NCBI GenBank assembly: GCA_040414865.1 | Contig: JBEDUR010000085.1 | Coordinates: forward strand, 1 to 11,753 | Direction: 5' to 3' | DNA: 11,753 nt | From: Palsa-461 sp040414865 | Lineage (GTDB): Bacteria; Actinomycetota; Acidimicrobiia; Acidimicrobiales; RAAP-2 | Shown: positions 1 through 6,855 of the stretch, in pieces | Numbering within the stretch: the first letter of the stretch is position 1 | How the letters are laid out: every line of letters begins with the position of its first letter | Notes under the pieces: generated by a model | Seen by the model: only the letters and a program-made list of their open reading frames with translations | Told to the model about the DNA's origin: nothing | Database searches by the model: none | Made by a program: the position numbers and the translations under genes

Positions 1-375
1 GTCGCTACCGCTGCCAGCGGGGTTTGCGTTGTCGATGACACCTTCAACTCGAACCCCGCCGGAGCCCTGGCTGCGCTCCAAGTGCTCAAACAGGCGGGCG
101 GCCGCGGACGCCGGGTGGTGGTGACGCCGGGCATGGTCGAGCTGGGTCCGCGTCAGTTCGAAGAGAATCGCCGGTTCGCGCAGGCAGTCGTCGAGGGTGG
201 CAGCGATCTGGTTGTCGTGGGGAGAACCAATCGGGAAGCACTCATTGCGGGTGCCGGCGCGTACAGAGCCGTCAGGCTCCGGCGACGGGAAGACGCTGTT
301 CACTGGGTGCGCGAGCACCTGTCGAGTGGCGACGCCGTGCTGTACGAGAACGACCTCCCCGACCACTACCCTTGA
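1..375 (+). CDS. MurF-like Mur ligase, C-terminal part (5' end outside window)
   Basis: Open from the first base, with stop TGA at 373-375; 124 residues are visible. They match the C-terminal domain of Mur ligases that add D-Ala-D-Ala or a related group to a UDP-MurNAc-peptide in the cytoplasm. Near the visible N-terminus is DDTFNSNPAGAL, the counterpart of the MurF DD-x-YNANP motif. It is followed by VVVTPGMVELG, matching the MurF 'GDMLELG' strand, and then a Rossmann-like half ending in GDAVLYENDLPDHYP. Canonical MurF proteins usually end with a KGSR-type motif in that last stretch, and here it is absent. A D-Ala-D-Ala ligase-type gene starts 49 bp downstream, which supports a role in peptidoglycan precursor synthesis. 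The lost KGSR makes a MurF paralogue or MurF-like subfamily as likely as the housekeeping enzyme. The Mur ligase family call is firm; the exact substrate is not. Confidence 0.85.
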   Translation, partial: VATAASGVCVVDDTFNSNPAGALAALQVLKQAGGRGRRVVVTPGMVELGPRQFEENRRFAQAVVEGGSDLVVVGRTNREALIAGAGAYRAVRLRRREDAVHWVREHLSSGDAVLYENDLPDHYP

Positions 376-412
376 CCTCTACCCCGCCGGCAACCGGACG
401 GCGGGCGCGAGT

Positions 413-417
413 GGAGG
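413..417 (+). promoter_or_regulatory. Shine-Dalgarno site fixing the TTG start of the ddl-like gene
   Basis: GGAGG lies 7 bp before a TTG at 425. It is the only good ribosome binding site near the first conserved residues of the ligase (VGVIFGGPSPEHD), so it decides the start. Longer readings of the same frame would run back inside the upstream Mur ligase gene. Confidence 0.7.
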
Positions 418-424
418 CGACGGC

Positions 425-1534
425 TTGCCTGAGGTGGGTGTGATTTTCGGGGGCCCATCCCCCGAGCATGACGTCAGCATCTTGACCGGGCTACAAGCCT
501 CTCGATGCCTTCTCGACGGCGGAGATCGGGTCCACGGCATCTACTGGGCCAAGGGCGGTGACTGGTACGAGGTCGACCCGGGCCTCGAAGGACGCGACTT
601 CATCGATGGGCCACCCAGGGGCGCCTCACGAATCGAGTTGGTACTCGGGCCTGGGGGTGGGTTCCGATCGAGTGGCCGCAGTTTGCGCTCGCGTCAACTC
701 CAGATTGACGTCGCACTTGTATGTTGTCACGGCGGCCCTGGGGAGGACGGCACTCTTCAAGCCGCGTTGGAGCTTGCCGGTGTCGCTCACACCGGCCCCT
801 CGGTGGCCGGTGCAGCTCTGGGGATGGACAAGCTCGCTTTTGGGGCCGTGGTGGCCGGTGCGGGGCTGCCTACCCTTTCCCGACATTTGTTGTGCCCCAA
901 TGGGGCTGATGTTGACTTTGCTCCTCCCTACATCGTGAAGCCTCGGTTCGGCGGATCATCAATCGGAATCGAGGTTGTGGCTGACGTCGGTGCTGCGCTC
1001 TCTCTTCTGAGGAGCAGCGTCCACCTTTCCAGGGGCGCTGTGGTCGAGCCCTATCGAGCAGATCTCTTCGATTTGCAGATCGCAGTCAGGTCTTGGCCTG
1101 AGCTTCAGTTGTCGGCCATCGAGCGTCCGATCAGGTCTGGTCCAACTGACGAGTCGGGGATTCTTGGATACCGGGACAAGTACTCTGGCGGCGCGGGGAT
1201 GGTCAGTGCCCCGCGTGAGTTGCCGGCAAAAGTGACATCGGAACTCGAAAAGGCGATCCACGATGCGACTAGAAGGATCGCTTCCTTGTGCTCCATTCAA
1301 GGCGTAGCACGTGTCGACTTCTTATCGGACGGTTCGGAAATTTGGGTGAACGAAGTCAATACGATCCCAGGATCTCTAGCCCACCACCTTTGGGTTAGTC
1401 CGGCCCTTGACTTCATCGACCTCATTCGTCACCTACTTGCCGAAGTTCAAAGCGAACAATTGAGGTACTCATCGACCGGAGCCGACGGGGCAATATTGAG
1501 CGCCGCGTCCTCAATAGCGTCCAAGCTCGCCTGA
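425..1534 (+). CDS. ddl: D-alanine--D-alanine ligase family protein (ATP-grasp)
   Basis: 369 residues from a TTG start. This is the Ddl fold: an ATP-dependent ligase joining two D-Ala (or D-Ala plus another D-acid) in the cytoplasm for peptidoglycan. Visible motifs in order are GGPSPEHDVS (9-18, with the conserved Glu at 14), HGGPGEDGT (102-110), MDK (134-136), VKPRFGGSSIG (171-181), VEPY (207-210), KY (252-253), RVDF (296-299) and NEVNTIPG (309-316), the last carrying the metal ligands. Tyr253 sits where Ddl enzymes carry the omega-loop Tyr linked to D-Ala rather than D-lactate use. Two features are unusual. The usual GRE motif after the VE strand is replaced by RADLFDLQ. The omega loop reads YRDKYSGGAGM rather than the YDYxxKY form. 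It directly follows the MurF-like gene, so the two probably form one operon. The 3' half is lower in GC than the 5' half. The family is certain; the substrate of this divergent branch is inferred. Confidence 0.88.
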   Translation: MPEVGVIFGGPSPEHDVSILTGLQASRCLLDGGDRVHGIYWAKGGDWYEVDPGLEGRDFIDGPPRGASRIELVLGPGGGFRSSGRSLRSRQLQIDVALVCCHGGPGEDGTLQAALELAGVAHTGPSVAGAALGMDKLAFGAVVAGAGLPTLSRHLLCPNGADVDFAPPYIVKPRFGGSSIGIEVVADVGAALSLLRSSVHLSRGAVVEPYRADLFDLQIAVRSWPELQLSAIERPIRSGPTDESGILGYRDKYSGGAGMVSAPRELPAKVTSELEKAIHDATRRIASLCSIQGVARVDFLSDGSEIWVNEVNTIPGSLAHHLWVSPALDFIDLIRHLLAEVQSEQLRYSSTGADGAILSAASSIASKLA

Positions 1535-1536
1535 AA

Positions 1537-1566
1537 TTGACAAATCTCGCGGTTCCAGAGTGAACT
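1537..1566 (+). promoter_or_regulatory. Candidate promoter for the secreted-protein gene
   Basis: A perfect TTGACA sits 2 bp after the ddl stop. At 18 bp spacing lies TGAACT, a weak -10 match, only 7 bp ahead of the next gene's GTG. The -35 match is exact, but the -10 match is poor and the leader would be very short. Confidence 0.25.
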
Positions 1567-1572
1567 GCTGAC

Positions 1573-2280
1573 GTGCCTCGGATTCGAAATGTCTCTAACG
1601 CAGTCACTCTTGTGGCCTTAGTTGTTGTTCTCTGGACGGCCCCAGCCCTTGCGGCCAACTCGTCGGTTCATGGTCTGAACCAGGGCTTTCATATTCCGTC
1701 AGCTAGTCGAGCAGCTGGGACGTGTCCAAGACCATCGCTCACCATGTTTGGCAAACATCCAACAACTATTGCTGGCCCATTTCCCTTGAACTCGAATCCA
1801 CGCCTAAGTACTTCTGGAGTCGCTGGCAACAGCTTCACCGGCACATGCAGATGGAGACTTACGTTCAATGTCCACAAGCATGACCCAGTTGTTTGGTTCA
1901 CGACTGGAACACCGGTGTACCTGCTCCCTGGAGTGATAGACGAGTTCTATGATAATGGAACATATGGTGTGACTTGTGCTGGCTTCTACCAGATCGATAA
2001 TGGGTTTGGGGGGGCAGCGGCACAAGAGGCCTTGGCCTCAGGATCGTGTAATACGGACGGTTTCGTCAACGGCGAGGGTTCGGTGGTGATTGCCAATGCT
2101 GCCCTGCAAGCTGGTCCAACTGTGGTTGTGGCACCACTGCACTATTCTTGGTATGGAAGCTACGCCTTTGGGGGAACGGCATTAGTGGGAGAGTTCACTT
2201 TCTGTTCGCAGGATCCGCTTGGACAGCACAGCGCATATGCCTGTGTCCAGTTCAGTGCTGGTCCGTTTGAGTACGTCTGA
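1573..2280 (+). CDS. Secreted six-cysteine protein of unknown function
   Basis: 235 residues from a GTG start. I do not recognise a family. The N-terminus is a clear Sec signal peptide: basic MPRIR, a hydrophobic core at about 11-22, and an A-x-A site with likely cleavage after Ala27 (APALA). The mature part holds six cysteines (51, 92, 135, 159, 211, 224), enough for three disulfides. It is rich in Gly, aromatic residues and short beta-prone stretches, which fits an extracellular or wall-associated beta-rich domain. There is no membrane anchor, lipobox or catalytic motif that I can name. The start is accepted because it gives a complete signal peptide, although its ribosome site is weak. GC is about 45-60% on sampled lines, well below the transporter genes further right, so it may have been acquired. 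It follows the ddl-like gene by 38 bp but may have its own promoter. Confidence 0.7.
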   Translation: MPRIRNVSNAVTLVALVVVLWTAPALAANSSVHGLNQGFHIPSASRAAGTCPRPSLTMFGKHPTTIAGPFPLNSNPRLSTSGVAGNSFTGTCRWRLTFNVHKHDPVVWFTTGTPVYLLPGVIDEFYDNGTYGVTCAGFYQIDNGFGGAAAQEALASGSCNTDGFVNGEGSVVIANAALQAGPTVVVAPLHYSWYGSYAFGGTALVGEFTFCSQDPLGQHSAYACVQFSAGPFEYV

Positions 2281-2294
2281 TAGGCAGTTCGTTC

Positions 2295-2681
2295 ATGGAC
2301 ATCGACCAGTTCTACGACGCGGATGAGCGACGCCGGCAATCTCCCGAGGTCGAACTAGGAACTGAGTGGCGAGATGCGCACGACGTTCGCTACGAACTGA
2401 ACTGGGTCCAAGACACCGGCGAACTCTACGTGATGCGCGAGCCAATCCCTCCGATGCGGGAAGACCCGTTCGGGGGCATCCATGTCGAGAAGGGCGACCA
2501 TGCCCCTGTGTCTGGCATGGTCGTTGTTGTTGTCGCCCATGTCAATACCCGGGAACAACTTGAGGAGGTAGTCCGAGGTTGGCAGAAGGCGATGTCTAGC
2601 CCGAACAGCATCGGATGGCTCGCTGATCGACTGAAGGCGCACAACGTCGCAGACCCCAGTTGGGCCGGAAGGTCGAGCTAG
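2295..2681 (+). CDS. Small soluble hypothetical protein
   Basis: 128 residues, ATG start, 14 bp after the secreted-protein gene. No signal peptide and no membrane segment apart from a short VVVVVAHV strand (about 76-83). The first half is acidic and aromatic (MDIDQFYDADERRR; WRDAHDVRYELNWVQDTGELY) and reads like a compact alpha/beta domain. The end (EQLEEVVRGWQKAM, WLADRL) is predicted helical. I cannot assign a family or function. The even coding character supports a real gene. Its TAG stop overlaps the stop of the convergent lipoprotein gene in a shared CTAG (2678-2681). Confidence 0.65.
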   Translation: MDIDQFYDADERRRQSPEVELGTEWRDAHDVRYELNWVQDTGELYVMREPIPPMREDPFGGIHVEKGDHAPVSGMVVVVVAHVNTREQLEEVVRGWQKAMSSPNSIGWLADRLKAHNVADPSWAGRSS

Positions 2682-3088
2682 GCAGTCGAGGTATTGCGAT
2701 CGATGCCAAGCCCTTGGATGCTCGGCTGATAGTTGGAATTTCTTTCCGCAACCGAACATTGAGCCTGAAGGGCTGGGATGAGATGGCCTTCGTCAACTTG
2801 ACCCAATTCGCTTAGCGTCGTCATGAGCGCATTCCACTGACCATCGGAGGACGTCGCCGACGCAGCTAGAGGTTCGGCCTTCTGAAGTTCGATGGTTGCA
2901 AATTGCAAGTCATGAGCCCGTGCAGAGGAGCTGGTGGTTCGAACGCCCTGCTCGTATGCATCTATTGACTGATGAACATCGGAGCAGGCTTTCTTAGCAA
3001 GATCAAGAGCAGACTGCTGACTACAAGAAGCCAGGAGCAATGATCCGGTAACCACTCCGATCAATATGCCTCCGACTTTCCGACGCAC
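2678..3088 (-). CDS. Small putative lipoprotein
   Basis: 136 residues, GTG start. The N-terminus is a lipoprotein signal: MRRK, a hydrophobic core, then lipobox LASC with the acylated Cys at 22. The mature protein would be anchored to the outer face of the cytoplasmic membrane. The rest is mostly helical (ALDLAKKACSDVHQSIDAYEQGV; QFATIELQKAEPLAASA) with two further cysteines (35 and 111) that could pair. No enzyme motif is visible. The start lies 6 bp after the stop of the upstream minus-strand gene, so the two are probably co-transcribed. No clear Shine-Dalgarno precedes it, which fits translational coupling. Sampled GC is about 52%. Function unknown. Confidence 0.7.
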   Translation of the reverse strand: MRRKVGGILIGVVTGSLLLASCSQQSALDLAKKACSDVHQSIDAYEQGVRTTSSSARAHDLQFATIELQKAEPLAASATSSDGQWNALMTTLSELGQVDEGHLIPALQAQCSVAERNSNYQPSIQGLGIDRNTSTA

Positions 3089-3094
3089 GAAGAG

Positions 3095-3652
3095 TCAGCC
3101 GAGCCAACCGGCAGCGGCCTCAAGGAGAAATCGACTCACATTCAAGCTCCTATCGAAGACGTCGCACAGCAGTTCTTCCCCGGCGAGAATCTTGGCCAAC
3201 GAGACGGGATGGCGTGCCAAGACGCTGAGTCGGCGTTCGGGGCCGTCCGTGGCGGAGGCAAACGAATCGATGGCTGAGACCTCGAGCGGAAGCTCGATAC
3301 CTCCGATCCCCGCGAGGTCGATCGCCAGGCGGAGGAGGTCCGGACCCTTTGGAAGCGGCGGAAGAGCCCAGGTGAAGCTGAGCGGGAAGTGATACTCGTC
3401 GGGAGGCTCCTCGTCATCGGCGAGCCCAAGGACGACGTCCTCGAAGCTCAAGAGCACACGGGGATCGACGTCAAGCGCTAGGTGGAGGTCAACGGGTCCC
3501 CCGCACCCCTCTTCTGGGTGAAGGTCGACCTCCCAGACCTGACGTAGGGAGTACGTCTCGACAAAGTGCCGCTCGTCGTGGACATGGAACCCGTGGTCCA
3601 CGGAGTGATCCTTGAGGTCGGCTACATAGCCGGCTACGTCGATCGCTGCCAC
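3095..3652 (-). CDS. Hypothetical cytoplasmic protein, 185 residues
   Basis: I chose the GTG at 3652-3650. The frame stays open to 3853, but that extension is Arg/Pro-rich, low-complexity sequence that overlaps the divergent phosphatase gene. From Val1 the protein looks like a normal folded domain: DVAGYVADLKDHSVDHGFHV near the start; strands around WEVDL, VDLHLALDVDPRVLL and FPLSFTWALPPL (positions 40-100); helices LLRLAIDLAGIGG, SLAKILAGEELLCDVFDR and SRFLLEAAAGWL to the end. There is no signal peptide or membrane span. I do not recognise a named family. It leads a probable two-gene minus-strand operon with the lipoprotein gene and is divergent from the inositol-monophosphatase-type gene across 56 bp. 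No obvious Shine-Dalgarno is seen, so the start is only moderately sure. Confidence 0.65.
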   Translation of the reverse strand: MAAIDVAGYVADLKDHSVDHGFHVHDERHFVETYSLRQVWEVDLHPEEGCGGPVDLHLALDVDPRVLLSFEDVVLGLADDEEPPDEYHFPLSFTWALPPLPKGPDLLRLAIDLAGIGGIELPLEVSAIDSFASATDGPERRLSVLARHPVSLAKILAGEELLCDVFDRSLNVSRFLLEAAAGWLG

Positions 3653-3708
3653 GCCAGAAAGCCTAGAACGTGAGGTGTTGGGACGGCCCCAGCCGGTAGC
3701 GTCGGGCT

Positions 3709-4443
3709 GTGGACGCCCATGCCCTCGTTGACCTGCTGTTCGACGTGTCGTTGGCAGCCAAGGCAGCGGTAGACGACCTGGGGGAGTCAGGTCTGACCGA
3801 TCGCCCCGGCCAGTATCAGCTGGATGTCGCGGCCGACGCAGCCGCCGTGGCAAAACTTGCTGGTGCTGGGCTCTCAGTGCTCTCGGAGGAGTCTGGCTGG
3901 ACTCGGCGTGACTCCTCTCTTATTGCGGTTCTGGATCCAATCGACGGATCTACGAATGCACATCGTGGGGTGCCTTTTTACTCGACAAGCATTTGTGTTC
4001 TCGATGCCGACGGGCCTTGGATTGGGACGGTCGTGAACCACGCCACCGGCCAGCGGTTCCAAGCTATTCGTGGCCTTGGGGCATGGCGAGATGGGTGTCC
4101 AGTCCATCCTTCGCCCTGTCAGTCGCTCGAGGAATCCATCGTTGGGATTTCCGGATACCTGGACTCGAAGCTCGGGTCGTGGCAGTACCGGGCCCTTGGA
4201 TGCGCATCGCTTGAGTTCTGCTCGGTGGCTGAAGGAGCGCTGGATGCGTTCGTGCTCGGTTCAACGGTGGCATTGCAACCCTGGGACTATCTGGCTGGAC
4301 TGTTGATCTGTGCTGAGTCGGGAGCTGCAGTCACCGAACTGGACGGTCAGAACCCTTGGATCGCTAGCGAAACAAGTAGACGTCCAATCGCCGCAGCCAA
4401 CCCAAAGCTGATGTCCGCAATCGTCTCCGTGCTGGCGGCTTGA
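3709..4443 (+). CDS. Inositol monophosphatase-family phosphatase
   Basis: 244 residues, GTG start. This is the Mg-dependent, Li-sensitive sugar/inositol phosphatase fold (IMPase/SuhB/HisN/CysQ group). The metal-binding residues are all visible: SEE (59-61), DPIDGST (76-82, Asp76 and Asp79) and PWDYLAG (191-197, Asp193). VPFYSTSI (88-95) and the GSA-like LGCASLEFCSVAEGALDAF (163-181) also fit the family. At 244 residues it is slightly short because the N-terminal helical part is trimmed. Substrate cannot be told from sequence: inositol phosphate, histidinol phosphate, PAP or fructose-1,6-bisphosphate are all used in this fold. It is divergent from the 185-residue unknown gene. It is separated by 240 bp from the transporter operon, so it is probably its own unit. 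Confidence 0.85.
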   Translation: MDAHALVDLLFDVSLAAKAAVDDLGESGLTDRPGQYQLDVAADAAAVAKLAGAGLSVLSEESGWTRRDSSLIAVLDPIDGSTNAHRGVPFYSTSICVLDADGPWIGTVVNHATGQRFQAIRGLGAWRDGCPVHPSPCQSLEESIVGISGYLDSKLGSWQYRALGCASLEFCSVAEGALDAFVLGSTVALQPWDYLAGLLICAESGAAVTELDGQNPWIASETSRRPIAAANPKLMSAIVSVLAA

Positions 4444-4683
4444 TTCAGGTTCTTCCACCGGATAGACGCCCGCCTGGCTGGTGCGCAAGTGCACGCAATC
4501 GGTGCGCGATCCCGAACCGCAGAGCCGGACCGCCGCGTCCGAGCGTCCTCGATCCCGTGACACCACTCGGGACCGCTTAGCTGCTTCTCGCCCAAGTCAG
4601 CGGCGGCTCTTGTCGTTCCGGCACGGCGGGTCCCGGGGTGTCCTTACTCGCTGAGCCTGGACATTGCCGCTACCGGGCTTGGA

Positions 4684-6855
4684 GTGCGGCTTGTCCCAGT
4701 TCGACCCGTGGCGCGGGACGAACCCTTATTGAATACTTGCGGGCCAGTGGGCATTAGGCGGGCCTTGGTGCCCCTGACAGTGCTGGTGACCCTGGTGGGT
4801 GCCTGGGCCATAGCCGCTCACGTGCTGCCCCACGGGCTGCCGCCCGGGGTGGTCGGGCTGGGACTGGTCTACGGATCCTTCTACTCGCTGTCCGCCGTCG
4901 GCCTGGTCCTCATCTACCGCTCGAGCCGCGTCGTGAACTTCGCCCAGGCCCAACTCGGACTCCTTGGCGGAGTGACTGCCGCCCTGTTGGCCACCGGCCA
5001 CGGCTTGAACTTCTACCTCTCGGTCCTCTTCGGCCTGGTGGTGGCGGGCCTGACCGGTGGCCTCACTTATGTGCTCGTGATCTACCGCCTGCGGCGCAGT
5101 TCTCGAGTTCTCGTGGCGGTGGCGACCATCGGCTTGGCCCAGGCCCTGGCCGGCCTCGTGGGATTCTTGCCCTCCATCCTCTGCAGCCGCTCGGTGTTCG
5201 GCGGCTGCTCGTTCGGCGGCGGCTTCAACTTCCCGCTCACCGGGGTCAAGTTCACCATCGATCCGGTCATCTTCAACGGGCCTGATGTGATCACCCTCGG
5301 GTCGGTTGCGGTGGTGCTCATAGTCATGTCGGCGGCTCTGCGCTTCACCTACTGGGGCCGGGCCATGAGGGGCTCGGCGGAGAATCGAGAGCGCGCTGTC
5401 CTGCTCGGGATACGGGTCTTTCCGATCGATGTGGGGGTCTGGGCGGTGGCCGCCGTGCTCTCGGCGGCGACCCTGGTCCTCTACATTGGCGTGTTCGGGT
5501 ACTCGCCGGCCGCGTTGCCCACCGGGGGTGACGACATCCTCCTGCGGGTGCTAGCCGCAGCCGTGATCGGAGGGATGGAGAGCATCCCCCGGACAGTGCT
5601 GGCGGCCCTCTTGCTGGGCGTCTACGACGCCAGCGCCACCTGGACCTCGGCAAATGTGCCCTTCGTCGACGCCACGCTGGTGGTGATCATCGTGGCCGCC
5701 CTGCTCCTCCAGCACCGTCGCTTCACCCGCTCGGGCGATGGCTTGGGCATCAACTGGCTCACGGTCCGTCAGTTCAAGCCGGTGCCGCAAGTGCTGAGCC
5801 GCCTACCCGAGGTGCGATGGGCCCGGCGAGTGGCCGCCCTGGGGATGGTGTTCCTCCTCATTGCTGCCCCGCACCTACTCCCCATCGGCAAGCTCTATCT
5901 GCTGGCACCGCTGCTCATCTACGGCATCGTCGGCCTCTCGTTGGTGGTCCTGTCCGGCTGGACCGGGCAGATCTCCCTGGGCCAGTTCGGCCTGGCCGGC
6001 CTTGGCGGGGCCGTGGCCGGTTTCCTCTACGCCTTCCACTCCTGGAACTGGATCGCCGCAATGGCCCTGGGAGTTCTGGCGGCCGCGGGGGCCGCGTTTC
6101 TCATCGGTCTGCCCGCCCTGCGCATTCGTGGCCCGTTCCTCGCTGTTACGACCTTCGCCTTCGCCGTCGCAATGTACGAGTACATCCTCCCGCCACAGTG
6201 GTTCCCGTCGTTCGTGGCTCAATCGGTGAAGCGCCCAACGCTCTTCGGTCACAACCTCTTTGGTTCGGACGCAGCCATGTACTACCTGTGCTTGGGGGTC
6301 TTCGTCCTGGTTGCGCTGTCTCTCCGGTCCTTGCGGCGCAGCGCGGCCGGCCGGTCCTTGATCGCTACGCGTGACAACGAGATAGCGGCGGAGGCAACGG
6401 CTCTGCCCACGACCCGTATCCGTCTGACCGCCTTTTTGCTCTCCGGGGCGGTGGCAGGGCTCGCCGGGGCCCTCTTCGTAATGGACCAGGGCGGGGTGTT
6501 CTACGGCTCCTTCAGCGCTGACACCAGCGTTCTCCTCTTCACCATGGCCGTTGTCGGTGGGCTCGGTTCGCTCTCAGGCGTCATATTCGGGGTCATCTAC
6601 ATCTGGGGGGTTCAGTACTTGCTGCCCTCGAACTGGGGGATCCTCGTGAGCGGGCTGGGGATCGTGGTCCTTCTCCTGTTCCTTCCCGAGGGCCTGGCCG
6701 GCCTGGTCAATCTGGCCCGAGACGGCGTGCTGCGCCGACTGGCCACCCTCCGGCACCTTGACGTGCCCGAGCTGTTGCCGCCGGATACCGGCCGGGCGCA
6801 GCCGGAAGAGGTGGGGGTGGCGGCACCGGCGGCTGTGGAGGGGCTGGTCGGGTGA
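4684..6855 (+). CDS. Fused LivH-LivM-type ABC importer permease
   Basis: 723 residues holding both membrane subunits of a branched-chain-amino-acid-type (HAAT) ABC importer. The LivH-like half spans about 50-345, with GLVYGSFYSLSAVGLVLIYR (59-78), VNFAQAQLG (84-92) and the ATPase-contact loop GRAMRGSAENRERAVLLGI (225-243). The LivM-like half spans about 380-680, with SGWTGQISLGQFGLAGLGG (424-442), GLPALRIRGPFLAVTTFAF (475-493), contact loop GRSLIATRDNEIAAEA (556-571) and GGLGSLSGVIFGV (625-637). Many membrane segments are evident. A Pro/Glu-rich tail of about 40 residues ends the protein. In most bacteria these are two separate proteins. The start is uncertain: the GTG at 4684 has no good ribosome site, and the GTG at 4747 (residue 22) would still keep the whole transmembrane part. 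The stop overlaps the next start (GTGA at 6852-6855). Substrate is unknown; the family also carries amides, urea and aromatic acids. Confidence 0.9.
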   Translation: MRLVPVRPVARDEPLLNTCGPVGIRRALVPLTVLVTLVGAWAIAAHVLPHGLPPGVVGLGLVYGSFYSLSAVGLVLIYRSSRVVNFAQAQLGLLGGVTAALLATGHGLNFYLSVLFGLVVAGLTGGLTYVLVIYRLRRSSRVLVAVATIGLAQALAGLVGFLPSILCSRSVFGGCSFGGGFNFPLTGVKFTIDPVIFNGPDVITLGSVAVVLIVMSAALRFTYWGRAMRGSAENRERAVLLGIRVFPIDVGVWAVAAVLSAATLVLYIGVFGYSPAALPTGGDDILLRVLAAAVIGGMESIPRTVLAALLLGVYDASATWTSANVPFVDATLVVIIVAALLLQHRRFTRSGDGLGINWLTVRQFKPVPQVLSRLPEVRWARRVAALGMVFLLIAAPHLLPIGKLYLLAPLLIYGIVGLSLVVLSGWTGQISLGQFGLAGLGGAVAGFLYAFHSWNWIAAMALGVLAAAGAAFLIGLPALRIRGPFLAVTTFAFAVAMYEYILPPQWFPSFVAQSVKRPTLFGHNLFGSDAAMYYLCLGVFVLVALSLRSLRRSAAGRSLIATRDNEIAAEATALPTTRIRLTAFLLSGAVAGLAGALFVMDQGGVFYGSFSADTSVLLFTMAVVGGLGSLSGVIFGVIYIWGVQYLLPSNWGILVSGLGIVVLLLFLPEGLAGLVNLARDGVLRRLATLRHLDVPELLPPDTGRAQPEEVGVAAPAAVEGLVG
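6837..6841 (+). promoter_or_regulatory. Shine-Dalgarno site for the MFS-LivF-LivG gene
   Basis: GGAGG lies 10 bp before the GTG at 6852, inside the 3' end of the permease gene. With the GTGA stop/start overlap this supports the chosen start and translational coupling of the two transporter genes. Confidence 0.6.

Noticed and set aside
197..424. Upstream extension of the ddl-like gene
   Set aside because: It runs through the Mur ligase gene in another frame, and its residues show no similarity to Ddl. The strong ribosome site points to TTG 425.
3653..3853. N-terminal extension of the 185-residue minus-strand gene up to 3853
   Set aside because: The extension is Arg/Pro-rich, low-complexity sequence and overlaps the divergent phosphatase gene, whose coding is supported by conserved motifs. 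The folded pattern begins at the GTG at 3652.
4444..4683. Possible riboswitch or regulatory RNA ahead of the transporter operon
   Set aside because: Only short, weak inverted repeats (for example TCCCG with CGGGA around 4554-4573) are visible. No known riboswitch core and no convincing promoter were found.
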